NCBI RefSeq assembly: GCF_007990755.1
Contig: NZ_BJXA01000035.1
Span: 1 to 64,000, forward strand
Source: Nocardia ninae NBRC 108245
GTDB taxonomy: Bacteria; Actinomycetota; Actinomycetes; Mycobacteriales; Mycobacteriaceae
DNA: 64,000 bases
Direction: 5' to 3'
The translations under genes and the position numbers were made by a program. The notes under the pieces are model-generated. The model was given only the letters and a program-made list of their open reading frames with translations. It was not told the origin of the DNA and searched no databases. Below are positions 55,009 through 63,014 of this stretch, one piece after another (the first letter of the stretch is position 1; each line of letters begins with the position of its first letter).

Positions 55009-55344
55009 GCCCAGGTCACGCCGTTGGCCTGCGGCGTCCACGCGTTCGAATCGGCCGAACGGTGACCGTCTTGTCACGGTTTGTCACAACCGCGTCAAGA
55101 GCGGCGGCCCTACGGGCCGCCGCCGCCGCGCTCACGACGCGCAACGGGCCTACGCTCCGTCCCTCCGCCGCCCCGGCGCAGTCGGCGCGTCGGCGACGGC
55201 CCGTACGGCCGAGTGCCCCGCTCATCTACTAGGCTGACCTCTACCGCCATCGAGTAGCGCTGAGCACAGCGTTCGCCGTATCCGACCTGCTCTTCAGAAG
55301 CAGTGGTCGACTATGCCAGCGCCTCTGGTTGGCGCTCCGATGGT
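55009..55344. other. Left flank of tRNA-Ser mini-element: no gene, hairpin and TGTCAC repeats
   Basis: No supported gene. It contains two TGTCAC direct repeats (55072-55077 and 55082-55090, the second as TGTCACAAC) and a perfect hairpin GCGGCGGCCC-TAC-GGGCCGCCGC at 55101-55123. The same repeat pair occurs near the other end of the element. Confidence 0.55.
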
Positions 55345-55689
55345 CTAGCGATAATCGCCCTCGCACTGGATCCCATGGAGCTCTGTCTTCGATATGTACG
55401 TCGTGATACACGCGATCTTTTCTCCGTCGACCGTGCCCCGGATATACACCTCCGGATGGGTCTTCTCCCCGTACTTGTCTTCACCGGCCTTCTCGAATTT
55501 GCCCGCCTCGGGCGCGCCACCGACCGCCGAACAGTCATGGCCGTACACGCCACCGCCTGCCGGGAACACCAAGGCACACTCGTACCCCGGATCGGCAGCG
55601 TAGGCCGTTGAAGCGGTTGCTATCCACCCTGCACCAGCCAATGTGGCCACTGCGACCAAGGCAGTCATCCGGGCACGATCAAAGGACAT
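55345..55689 (-). CDS. Small secreted protein with four cysteines, inside the mini-element
   Basis: The protein has 114 residues. A signal peptide of about 31 residues (MSFDRARMTALVAVATLAGA, then GWIATASTAYA) is followed by a mature part of about 83 residues, beginning ADPGYECALVFPAGGGVYGHDC. Four cysteines (ECAL, HDCS, IACIT, IQCEG) could form two disulfides. I recognise no family. ATG 55689 is a good position for the signal peptide, with a weak GGGAA upstream; an ATG 33 bases earlier is less likely. It is the only supported gene between the repeats, and no integrase or other mobility gene accompanies it. Confidence 0.65.
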   Translation of the reverse strand: MSFDRARMTALVAVATLAGAGWIATASTAYAADPGYECALVFPAGGGVYGHDCSAVGGAPEAGKFEKAGEDKYGEKTHPEVYIRGTVDGEKIACITTYISKTELHGIQCEGDYR

Positions 55690-56184
55690 AGCGGTTCCCG
55701 TCCGTCGAGGTGTACCAGCCAATCTGATTCACCGTACGTTCCCGTATTCGGAGCCGAACGCAGTCTGGATAGACAGAGCAGTGGTGCCACCTCGACACGA
55801 CTAGGGAAGGGGGCAATGCTTAGGCGATTCGGTGATTGTCACGTTCTACCGATCGACGTGGCCGGGCTGGGTATCCGCCTCCTCATGGCCCAATGATCTG
55901 ACTTCGCCACGGGAGAGTAAAGGGCGCTTCGCGTCGCTGCGCGATGCCTACGGCACCCTTGACTATCCCTCTCTCAGCACAGGATGGCCGGTATGAGGAA
56001 GCGGGGTTTCTAGGTGCCGGATAGACAACCTATCCGCGAAGGACCACGACAGGGTGATGGTGTCACGCAGGTGTCACAACTCGGCCATACGACCCCGGAC
56101 ACGACGAGACCCCCACGGAAGCATTTCGGCACTTCGCGTAGGGGAATGGACATCGGCAGACGACGAGCGGACCTCAGATATTCG
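55690..56184. other. Right flank of tRNA-Ser mini-element, less GC-rich, no gene
   Basis: Nothing with a family signature reads on either strand, although the sequence is visibly less GC-rich than the neighbourhood. It holds TGTCAC copies at 55837-55842, 56061-56066 and 56072-56080 (TGTCACAAC), similar to the pair near the left end. Confidence 0.45.
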
Positions 56185-56245
56185 ACTTGAAAGCGAGCGT
56201 CGAGAGATCGACCGGGGGTTCAAATCCCTCCGTCTCCGCAACAGA
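56185..56245. repeat. attR-like direct repeat of the tRNA-Ser 3' half
   Basis: Identical over 61 bases to 54948-55008. It lacks the acceptor 5' arm and D-arm, so it is not a functional tRNA. The repeat ends 37 bases before the stop codon of the substrate-binding protein gene. Confidence 0.85.
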
Positions 56246-56281
56246 CCTTGACCTGAACCAGCAGGTCAAGGTCGTGCGCGG

Positions 56282-57532
56282 CTACTTGCCGGTGTTGATC
56301 AGGTCGCCGATGAGCGTCCAGTGGTCACCTTCGAACTTCTGGATCCGCATGGCTTCGAGCGGGAACGCGTCGCCGGGGCCGGTCTTCACGGTGATGCCGG
56401 GCAGCAGCAGGCCGATATCGATGTTGTCGAGGGCCCGCATGGCGTCGCGGAGTCCTTCGCGGGTGGGGCATTTCGCCGCTTCCATGGTCTTGTGGAAGGT
56501 CTGCGCCATCGCCCAGCCGACGGCCGTGTACTGGTTGGTGGGGTCGGCGTCGCGGGTGTACTGGGCCACTTTGTCCCGGTAGGTGCGCATGCCGGCGTCG
56601 GCGTCCCACTGCGCGTCGGCGGGGTCCTTCATGAACGCGACCGACACCACGTTCTGCACATTCTGGAAGCCGACCTGCTTGAGCATGGTGACGCTGTTCG
56701 CTACCTGCGCGAGGATGTGCAGCGGGTTCCAGTCGGTGTTGCGTGCATCGGCGGCCAACGCCTGCGACGCGAACTTAGGGGTCGAGAAGTTCAGCAGCAC
56801 ATCGGCTTTCGTGTTGGCGAGATTGCGCAGCTGCGGTTCCACGGTCGGGTCGGTGACCTCGTAGCTCTGCTCACCCACGATCTTGATGCCGCTGCCCGCG
56901 ACGGCCTCGGTGAAGCTGGTCAGCAGGTCTTTGCCGAAGTCGTCGTTCTGGTAGAGCACCGCGACAGTGGCGTTGGGCCGCTGTTCGCGGACGTAGCGTG
57001 CGAACGCCTGCCCCTCGGCCCGATAGCTGGGCTGCCAGCCGATGGTCCAGGGGTGTTCGGTGTCGCTGCCCCATTTGGTCGCACCGCCCGCGATGAACGC
57101 CTGCGGCACCTTCCGCTGATTGAGGTAGTCCCACACCGCGGCCGAGGTCGCCGTGCCCAGGGTGGAGAAGACCGCGAACACCTGATCCTGTTCGACGAGC
57201 CGCCGGGTTTCCTCCACCGTTTTGGGCGGCTGGTAACCGTCGTCGCGGATCAGGAACTCGACCTTGCGCCCGTCCACCCCGCCTTGCTCGGCATTGACGT
57301 AGTCGAAGTACGCGCGCACGCCCTTGGGCAGTTCGCCGTAGGCGGAGGCGGGCCCGGACAGCGGGTAGACGCCGCCGAGTTTGAGGCTTGTCTCGGTGAT
57401 GCCGGTGGTCTGCTGCCCCTTGCAGTCGCCCTGTCCCACGGTGCCGCCGTCTTCGCCGCGGCCACCGCAGGCGGTCGCCGTGAGCAGCACGGCCACCGCC
57501 GCTCCCACGGCTCGGATCGCCTTAGTGCGCAT
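56282..57532 (-). CDS. ABC transporter substrate-binding lipoprotein (branched-chain amino acid type)
   Basis: A 416-residue periplasmic-binding-protein type I lipoprotein. The lipobox is LTATAC (Cys22) after a short hydrophobic signal, then a linker and the binding domain with LKLGGVYPLSGPASAYGELPKGVRAYFDYVNAEQGGVDGRKVEFLIRDDGYQP and YVREQRPNATVAVLYQNDDFGKDLL. It belongs to the LivJ/urea/amide family; the ligand may be an amino acid, amide or aromatic acid. It overlaps the end of livM by 11 bases (ATG at 57532), so it is the last gene of the five-gene transporter operon. Regulation is likely through the PucR protein upstream. Confidence 0.92.
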   Translation of the reverse strand: MRTKAIRAVGAAVAVLLTATACGGRGEDGGTVGQGDCKGQQTTGITETSLKLGGVYPLSGPASAYGELPKGVRAYFDYVNAEQGGVDGRKVEFLIRDDGYQPPKTVEETRRLVEQDQVFAVFSTLGTATSAAVWDYLNQRKVPQAFIAGGATKWGSDTEHPWTIGWQPSYRAEGQAFARYVREQRPNATVAVLYQNDDFGKDLLTSFTEAVAGSGIKIVGEQSYEVTDPTVEPQLRNLANTKADVLLNFSTPKFASQALAADARNTDWNPLHILAQVANSVTMLKQVGFQNVQNVVSVAFMKDPADAQWDADAGMRTYRDKVAQYTRDADPTNQYTAVGWAMAQTFHKTMEAAKCPTREGLRDAMRALDNIDIGLLLPGITVKTGPGDAFPLEAMRIQKFEGDHWTLIGDLINTGK

Positions 57533-58589
57533 GGGTTTTCCCTTTCCGAAGGAGGTTTTCCAGCCAGCGCGCCGCCCGACCGATGAGCCCGGCCAATCCG
57601 TTCGGCGCGAGGTACATGACCGCGATGATCAGCAGTCCGAAGATGACGCCCGGCGCGGCCTGGTTGATGTCCTGGGCGAAGCTCGGCACGTACAGCACGA
57701 ACAGCCCGCCGAGCAGCGGTCCCCACTGGGCGCCGAGCCCGCCGACGACCAGTCCGGCCAGCAGTGTGATCGACAGCCCGACCGCGAACGAGTCGGGGGA
57801 GACGAAGGCGATCACCCAGGTGTAGACACAGCCCGCGACGCCGGCGAGCATCGCGCTCCAGGCGAAGGCGAGCGTCTTGTAGAACGCTGTGCGCACGCCG
57901 AGCATCTCCGCGGCGATCTCGTTGTCCCGGATGGCGTGTAGTGCGCGACCGACCCGCGATCTGAGCAGTCCCGCGACGAGCAGGAAGCACAGCCCGGTGG
58001 TGACCAAGGCCAGAAAGTACAGCCACTGGTCCTCGGCCAGCCCGGTCCATTGCGGCGGCAGGGGTTTGGTCAGGGTCAGCCCCATGGACCCGCCGGTCAG
58101 CGTCTCGAATCGCTTGAGCAGCGGCACCAGGAAGATCGCGATGGACAGCGTGACCAACGCCAGATAGAGCCCGCGCAGCCGGAGCGCGGGCACGCCGAGC
58201 GCGAAGCCGAGCACGAACGCCACCAGCGCCGCGACCGGCAGCGTCGCGAGATACGGTGTGTCCCAACGGTTCATCAGCACCGCGGTGGTGTAGGCGCCGA
58301 TGGCGAAGAACGCGCCGTGTCCGAGTGAGATCTGACCGGTATGTCCCACCAGCAGATTGAGCCCCACCAGGGCGATCGCGTAGATCATCGCCATCGCGAG
58401 CTGGAAGGTGCGAAACGGCACCAACTGGAACGGCGCATAGCAGGCGAGAACGATCACCGCGGCTACCGCGAGCCATCGCCAGTGTTGTGCCGCGAGTCCG
58501 CGCAGCGATGTCTTCCGTGGTGGCACAGCCTGTTGCACAGCGAGTTCGGCGGTCACCGTCTCGGTGACCGGCTTGGTGGTGTCGCTCAT
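57522..58589 (-). CDS. LivM-type ABC permease
   Basis: A 355-residue membrane protein with about eight to ten helices. The LivM-like core is AMIYAIALVGLNLLVGHTGQISLGHGAFFAIGAYTTAVL, followed by GLYLALVTLSIAIFLVPLLKR, and the permease EAA-like loop GRALHAIRDNEIAAEMLGVRTAFYKTLAF. ATG 58589 overlaps the livH stop by four bases (ATGA). An N-terminal cytosolic tail (about 1-38) precedes the first helix. It forms the membrane channel with LivH. Confidence 0.93.
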   Translation of the reverse strand: MSDTTKPVTETVTAELAVQQAVPPRKTSLRGLAAQHWRWLAVAAVIVLACYAPFQLVPFRTFQLAMAMIYAIALVGLNLLVGHTGQISLGHGAFFAIGAYTTAVLMNRWDTPYLATLPVAALVAFVLGFALGVPALRLRGLYLALVTLSIAIFLVPLLKRFETLTGGSMGLTLTKPLPPQWTGLAEDQWLYFLALVTTGLCFLLVAGLLRSRVGRALHAIRDNEIAAEMLGVRTAFYKTLAFAWSAMLAGVAGCVYTWVIAFVSPDSFAVGLSITLLAGLVVGGLGAQWGPLLGGLFVLYVPSFAQDINQAAPGVIFGLLIIAVMYLAPNGLAGLIGRAARWLENLLRKGKTHAH

Positions 58590-59473
58590 ACCCGCTCCAC
58601 CGCCGCCCGGCCGAACAGGCCTTGCGGCCGGACCAGCAGCACGCCGAAGATGATCACCAGTGGCACACCGATCTTGAGTTCGGTCCCGATCACGTCGACG
58701 TATGCGCCGGTGAGGGTTTCGGCGATGCCGACGATCAAACCGCCTGCCACCGCACCGCCCGGGCTGTCGAAACCGCCGAGCGTCGCCGCCGCGAAGGCGT
58801 AGATGAGGACCCCGCCCATCATGGTGGGTTCGAGGAAGAGCAGCGGGGCGGACAACACCCCCGACACCGCGCCGACCAAAGCGGCCAGCCCCCACCCGAG
58901 CGAGAGGACGGTGCCGACCCGAATCCCGACGAGCCTGGCGGACTGGGGATTACACGCGACCGCCCGCATCGCCAACCCGATCTTGGTGTAGCGGAACAGC
59001 AGATACAGCAAACCCATCACCACACCGACTACCGCAAGCACACCGAGGTTGCCGTATCCCGCGGTCACGCCACCGGCTCGTAATGCACCGTCCGGGAACG
59101 GATTCGGGAACGACTTGACCTGGAAAGACCAGATCCAGCCCGCTGCGGCGTTGATGAAGAAGAACAACCCCACGGTCACGATGACCAGCGTCAATTCCGG
59201 GGCGCCTTCGACCGGCCGGATGATCACCCGTTCGATGAGCATCCCGCCGATGAACGAGACGATGAGTGTCGCGATAAGCGACAACCAAAAAGGAAAGCCG
59301 TGCTGCATGAACTGCCACGCGAGAAAAGCCGAGAACATGGCCAGCTCACCCTGGGCGAAATTCACGATCCCGGTGAACCGGTAGATCAGCACCAAAGCCA
59401 GCGCCAGCCCGGCGTACAACGCGCCGGAACTGATGCCTTCGAAGATCTGCTGTAGGAATCCGGCCACGATCAC
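58586..59473 (-). CDS. LivH-type ABC permease
   Basis: A 295-residue integral membrane protein with about eight helices, starting GFLQQIFEGISSGALYAGLALALVLIYRFTGIVNFAQGELAMFSAFLAWQF as LivH proteins do. The cytoplasmic ATPase-contact loop is TKIGLAMRAVACNPQSARLVGIRVGTVLSLGWGLAALVGAVSG. The C-terminus shows GVLLVRPQGLFGR, which is standard. GTG 59473 overlaps the livF stop by four bases. It pairs with LivM. Confidence 0.94.
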   Translation of the reverse strand: MIVAGFLQQIFEGISSGALYAGLALALVLIYRFTGIVNFAQGELAMFSAFLAWQFMQHGFPFWLSLIATLIVSFIGGMLIERVIIRPVEGAPELTLVIVTVGLFFFINAAAGWIWSFQVKSFPNPFPDGALRAGGVTAGYGNLGVLAVVGVVMGLLYLLFRYTKIGLAMRAVACNPQSARLVGIRVGTVLSLGWGLAALVGAVSGVLSAPLLFLEPTMMGGVLIYAFAAATLGGFDSPGGAVAGGLIVGIAETLTGAYVDVIGTELKIGVPLVIIFGVLLVRPQGLFGRAAVERV

Positions 59474-60195
59474 ACCCGGTATCCGAGGTAAGACCTGGCG
59501 ACCTGCTCGTCGGCCTTGATCTCGGCGGCGGTGCCGGACAACACGATTCGGCCGGTCTCGAGCACGTGCGCCTGATGCGCGTTCTCCAGTGCCAGATGAG
59601 CGTTCTGCTCGACAACGATCACCGTGGTTTTTTCCTCTTCGTTGATGGTGTGCACGATGCGAAAAAGCTCCTGGGTGACCAGCGGCGAAAGCCCGAGCGA
59701 CGGCTCGTCCAGCAGCAACAGTCGGGGCGCCAGCATCAGCGCCCGGCCGATGGCCAGCATCTGTTGCTGGCCGCCGGACAGGCCACCGGCCGGCTTGCGC
59801 AGGTTGTCCGCGAGCACCGGGAAGTAGCCGAACACCCGCTGTAGGTCCGTCTCGACGCGGGCGCGATCGCGACGTGGGTACGCGCCGAGCCGCAGGTTCT
59901 CCTCGACGGTCAGCGGCATGAAGGTGCCGCGCCCCTCCGGCACGTGGGCGACGCCGAGCCGGGCCATCGCCTCCGGTGCGCGTCCGGTGACTTCAGCGCC
60001 GTCGAGCCGTACCGTGCCGCGCGGCCGGATCATGCCGCAGATAGCGCGCAGCAGGGTCGATTTCCCCGCACCGTTGGCGCCGAGGATCGCGCAAACCTCG
60101 CCGCGGCGGACCGTGAAACTCACTCCGTGCAATACCTGGGCACCGCCGTATCCGGCTCGCAGCTCGGTGACGGACAGGAAGGGTTCCTCGCTCAT
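59470..60195 (-). CDS. LivF-type ABC ATPase
   Basis: A 241-residue ATPase with Walker A GANGAGKST (about 39-47), the LSGGQQQMLAIGRALM signature, Walker B RLLLLDEPSLGLSPLV and the H-loop-region VVEQNAHLAL. The length and the short C-terminus are those of LivF. Its ATG start overlaps the livG stop by four bases. It powers the LivH/LivM channel with LivG. Confidence 0.95.
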   Translation of the reverse strand: MSEEPFLSVTELRAGYGGAQVLHGVSFTVRRGEVCAILGANGAGKSTLLRAICGMIRPRGTVRLDGAEVTGRAPEAMARLGVAHVPEGRGTFMPLTVEENLRLGAYPRRDRARVETDLQRVFGYFPVLADNLRKPAGGLSGGQQQMLAIGRALMLAPRLLLLDEPSLGLSPLVTQELFRIVHTINEEEKTTVIVVEQNAHLALENAHQAHVLETGRIVLSGTAAEIKADEQVARSYLGYRV

Positions 60196-60950
60196 GCCGC
60201 CGTCCCCAGGTACGCCGCGATGACGGCCGGATCACGTTGCACCGCTTCGGGATCACCCTCGGCGATCAGCCGCCCGAAGTCGAGGCAGACGACCCGATCG
60301 CAGGTGCCCATGACGAACCCCATGTGATGCTCGACGACTATGACCGTCAGATCCGATTCGTCACGCAGCGCCCGCAGGCGATCGGCGAATTCGCCGACCT
60401 CACTGTGGTTGAGCCCGTTGACCGGCTCGTCCAGCAGCAGCAACCGCGGCTGGACGGCCAGCGCCCTGGCCAGTTCGATCCGTTTGAGCGTGCCGAACGG
60501 GAGCCCGGCAGCCGGATGATCGGCCACGTCGGCCAACTCCAAACGGTCGAGCAGCGCGTCGATTTCGATGCGTAAGGCTCGCTCCTCGCGACGCACCCGC
60601 GGTAACCGCAATGCCGCGCTGGTGAATCCGGCACCGGCCCGGTGGTGTGCGCCCACCAGGACGTTGTCGCGCACCGACATCCGAGGGAACAGCCCGAGAT
60701 TCTGAAAGGTTCTGGCGATCCCGAGCGCGGCGAGCGCATCCGGTCGCACGGTCAGCAGATCGGTGTCCAGATAGCGCACAGCACCCGAATCCGGCAGGTG
60801 GCGGCGGGTCAGGCAGTTGAACAGCGTGGTCTTCCCGGCGCCATTGGGTCCGATCAGGCCGACCATCTGTCCCGGCTCCACCCGGAATCCGACCTCGTGC
60901 AGTGCGGTGATGCCGCCGAAGCGGACGGTCAGGTCGGATATTTCGAGCAT
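60192..60950 (-). CDS. LivG-type ABC ATPase, first gene of the operon
   Basis: The 252-residue ATPase has Walker A GPNGAGKTT (about 36-44), ARTFQNLGLFPRMSVRDNVLVGAHHRAGAG, LPFGTLKRIELARALAVQPRLLLLDEPVNGLN with a slightly altered signature (PFGTLKR instead of LSGGQ), and VVEHHMGFVMGTCDRVVCLDFGRLIAEG. The PFGTxKR form is usual in LivG. ATG 60950 is preceded by GGGAGG, and an inverted repeat (60963-60981) lies just upstream. The operon runs livG-livF-livH-livM-substrate-binding protein on the minus strand. Confidence 0.94.
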   Translation of the reverse strand: MLEISDLTVRFGGITALHEVGFRVEPGQMVGLIGPNGAGKTTLFNCLTRRHLPDSGAVRYLDTDLLTVRPDALAALGIARTFQNLGLFPRMSVRDNVLVGAHHRAGAGFTSAALRLPRVRREERALRIEIDALLDRLELADVADHPAAGLPFGTLKRIELARALAVQPRLLLLDEPVNGLNHSEVGEFADRLRALRDESDLTVIVVEHHMGFVMGTCDRVVCLDFGRLIAEGDPEAVQRDPAVIAAYLGTAA

Positions 60951-60962
60951 TCGGCCTCCCAG

Positions 60963-60981
60963 CCCACGTTTGAGACGTGGG
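60963..60981. promoter_or_regulatory. Inverted repeat just upstream of livG
   Basis: CCCACGT-TTGAG-ACGTGGG is a perfect 7-bp inverted repeat located 12 bases before the livG start, next to its Shine-Dalgarno site. It may be an operator for the divergent PucR protein or a leader RNA hairpin. Confidence 0.5.
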
Positions 60982-61134
60982 AAAAAATCCCTGCGCGACA
61001 ACAACTTCAGCTGCCCGCCTGGAGTGCAGATGGTCAGCGTAAGTGCGCTGGTCAGCGGGCACATCGGCCGTGGAGGCCAAAGCCGCCCCGCGATGTTGTC
61101 CTCGCCGGACATGGACGGCCCGGCTCTAGTCGTG

Positions 61135-61163
61135 TTGACACCCCCGATACAGCGATGGAGTAT
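61135..61163 (+). promoter_or_regulatory. Promoter of the pucR-type gene (TTGACA-17-GAGTAT)
   Basis: TTGACA at 61135-61140 is a consensus -35. GAGTAT at 61158-61163 follows with a 17-base spacer and lies 6 bases before ATG 61170, so a leaderless transcript starting near that ATG is plausible. Confidence 0.65.
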
Positions 61164-61169
61164 CCGCAT

Positions 61170-62471
61170 ATGTCAGCTGGGTCACATTCGGACAGCACGG
61201 TGTATCCGGACGAAGTACAGGCCGAGCGCATTCGAATAATCGGCAACGCCTATGCCCAGGCGGAGGAGATCGCCGACGCCGGACTGTCGGCGATCCTCGC
61301 CCAGATTCCCAGCTACGCGGCTCGCGACAGCACCTTCCACGCCGACGTGCACGATCAACTGACCAGGCTGTGCCGGTGCGGGCTCAGCGCGTTCCTGGAG
61401 CACCGCAAGGTGACCGTCGAGGAACTCGCCTACACCCGCCGGGCCGCGGTGCGCCGGGCCAGGGCCGGGCTCACCCTGGTCGACTACATCACCGCCTTCC
61501 GGCTCGGCCAGCAGGCGACGTGGAAGGCGCTGCTGGCCTTCGCCGGTGAATCCGAGGCCGGGCGGCAGGCCGCGCTGTCGATGGTCGCTCCACTGGCGCG
61601 CTACAACGATCTGGTCAGTACCGAGGCCGCCAACGCCTACCTCGAGTTCCAGCAGGCGTGCTCGGCCGACTTCGGTCGCGAAGGACAGGACCTGCTGGAA
61701 CGGCTGCTCGCCGGCGCACTGCCCGAGCGGGGACCCCTACTCGCCAAGGCAAGCGCGCACGGCATCGGCGCGGAGAGCACCGCCGCGATGGTGGTCGTCA
61801 CCGCGACCGTGCTCGACAGCCAGCTGCGCGAGGCGCAGGACGGAACCGACACCGAGGCAAGACAACTCGCCGCCGCGGCGATGGCAGGTGTCGGCGTCAA
61901 CGGACTGCGCACCCTCGCGGTGGTGCGCGGCAGCGAGATCATCGCCGTCCCCGCGCTCAACCGCAGCGCGAGCACCGGCGAACTCTGCGAGCGACTACAG
62001 GCGATGCAGCGCAAACTGAGCGCGGCAGGCATCACCCTCGCCGTCGGCGTCAGCACCGTCGTCGCCGGCATCGCGCAACTGCCGAAGGCGTACCAGCAGA
62101 GCCGCAACGCCCTCGGTCTGCTGCTCGAGGCGGGCGGCGTACTGGCGCTGCCGCACATCACCCCGTTCCGCTACCTCATGCTGCGCGCCGACGACACCGC
62201 CCGCCACCTCATCGACCCCGGGATCGCGGCGGTCCTGTCCGACGACCGGACCCGCGGCGGCGTGCTCGCCGACACCATCCGCGCCTTCGCCGCCGCCGAC
62301 ATGAACCTGCGCGAAGCCGCCGACACCCTGCGCATCCACCACAACACCGCCAAATACCGCCTGCGCCGCATCCAAGACCTCACCGGCCGCAGTGTCCGCA
62401 GCGTCAACGACCTGATCGAGTTGCTGGTGGCGATCGAGCTACAGCAGCCCGCGGCGCCGGTCGGCTCCTGA
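61170..62471 (+). CDS. PucR/CdaR-family transcriptional regulator, divergent from the liv operon
   Basis: A 433-residue regulator. The N-terminal half (about 20-160) is an all-helical sensor-like domain (QIPSYAARDSTFHADVHDQLTRLCRCGLSAFLEHRKVTVEELAYTRRAAVRRARAG). Then comes a GGDEF-derived CdaR-type domain (about 175-325) with AGITLAVGVSTVVAGIAQLPKAYQQSRNALGL, and the C-terminal PucR helix-turn-helix ADMNLREAADTLRIHHNTAKYRLRRIQDLTGRS. Divergent from livG, it probably controls the transporter operon in response to its substrate. ATG 61170 is preferred because of the promoter; ATG 61155 would add five residues. Confidence 0.9.
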   Translation: MSAGSHSDSTVYPDEVQAERIRIIGNAYAQAEEIADAGLSAILAQIPSYAARDSTFHADVHDQLTRLCRCGLSAFLEHRKVTVEELAYTRRAAVRRARAGLTLVDYITAFRLGQQATWKALLAFAGESEAGRQAALSMVAPLARYNDLVSTEAANAYLEFQQACSADFGREGQDLLERLLAGALPERGPLLAKASAHGIGAESTAAMVVVTATVLDSQLREAQDGTDTEARQLAAAAMAGVGVNGLRTLAVVRGSEIIAVPALNRSASTGELCERLQAMQRKLSAAGITLAVGVSTVVAGIAQLPKAYQQSRNALGLLLEAGGVLALPHITPFRYLMLRADDTARHLIDPGIAAVLSDDRTRGGVLADTIRAFAAADMNLREAADTLRIHHNTAKYRLRRIQDLTGRSVRSVNDLIELLVAIELQQPAAPVGS

Positions 62472-62481
62472 GTGGTTGACC

Positions 62482-62499
62482 GACACCACGTTTGGTGTC
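62482..62499 (+). terminator. Hairpin after the pucR-type gene
   Basis: GACACCA-CGTT-TGGTGTC forms a perfect 7-bp stem, 10 bases after the stop codon. It may be a weak terminator; no T-run follows. Confidence 0.5.
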
Positions 62500-62600
62500 C
62501 AGGGCAGGGGCGATAGGTGCCGCCCCGGCTTATCGCCGCCCAGAACGCGTGTTTGTCACCCGCGACGCCGGGTAACCGGCCGTCGACTGGGAGGTGCCAA

Positions 62601-63014
62601 ATGACAGAAGCGCGGAGCGGGCCACCGGCGGAGACTCGGTCGGTCGGCGAACTGGTCAACGACGCTACCGAGCAGATCAGCAGGCTGATCCGGGACGAGT
62701 TGCAGCTGGCCAGGCTAGAGGTACAGAAAAAGGGCAAACTCATCGGCCGTGGTGCCGGGCTTGCCGGAGTCGGCGCCCTCTTGGCGCTCTACGGCGGAGC
62801 GGCCTTGATCGCCGCGGCGATATTCGCCTTGGCGATACCGCTACCGGCGTGGGCTGCGGCGCTGATCGTCGGTGGAGTGCTGGTGGTCGTCGGTGCCGTA
62901 CTCGCCCTCCTCGGCAAGAAGGACGTCCAGGAGGCGGTCCCGCCGGTGCCGCAGGAAGCGGCCGCGGGCGTCAAACGCGACATCGAAACCATCAAGGACG
63001 GGAGACACCGATGA
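62601..63014 (+). CDS. Holin-superfamily-III/DUF1469-type membrane protein
   Basis: The protein of 137 residues has an amphipathic N-terminal helix (SVGELVNDATEQISRLIRDELQLARLEVQKKGKLIGRG) and two membrane helices (GLAGVGALLALYGGAALIAAAIFALAI and WAAALIVGGVLVVVGAVLALLG). This is the pattern of PF07332 ('putative actinobacterial holin-X'), which is common and not phage-specific in actinobacteria. The name should not be read as lysis function. ATG 62601 has GGGAGG nine bases upstream. Its stop overlaps the next gene start (ATGA), so the three genes here are translated together. Confidence 0.85.
   Translation: MTEARSGPPAETRSVGELVNDATEQISRLIRDELQLARLEVQKKGKLIGRGAGLAGVGALLALYGGAALIAAAIFALAIPLPAWAAALIVGGVLVVVGAVLALLGKKDVQEAVPPVPQEAAAGVKRDIETIKDGRHR

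Larger units (their letters stand above)
54948..56245. mobile_element. Candidate mini integrative element or scar in tRNA-Ser(UGA)
   Basis: The 61-bp tRNA repeat bounds about 1.2 kb that contains one secreted-protein gene, TGTCAC-type direct repeats near both ends resembling integrase arm sites, and no integrase. It could be a remnant after deletion or a non-autonomous element mobilised in trans. Confidence 0.5.

Noticed and set aside
54441-55232. Long plus-strand frame running through the MarR gene and tRNA-Ser
   Set aside because: It is an alternative frame of the MarR gene extended by chance through the tRNA.
56185-56245. Second tRNA-Ser gene
   Set aside because: Only the 3' half is present; the acceptor 5' arm, D-arm and most of the anticodon stem are missing, so it is an att-like duplicate.
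62601-63014. Prophage marker because of the holin-like name
   Set aside because: The holin-X family is widespread in actinobacterial chromosomes, and no phage structural or lysis genes lie nearby.
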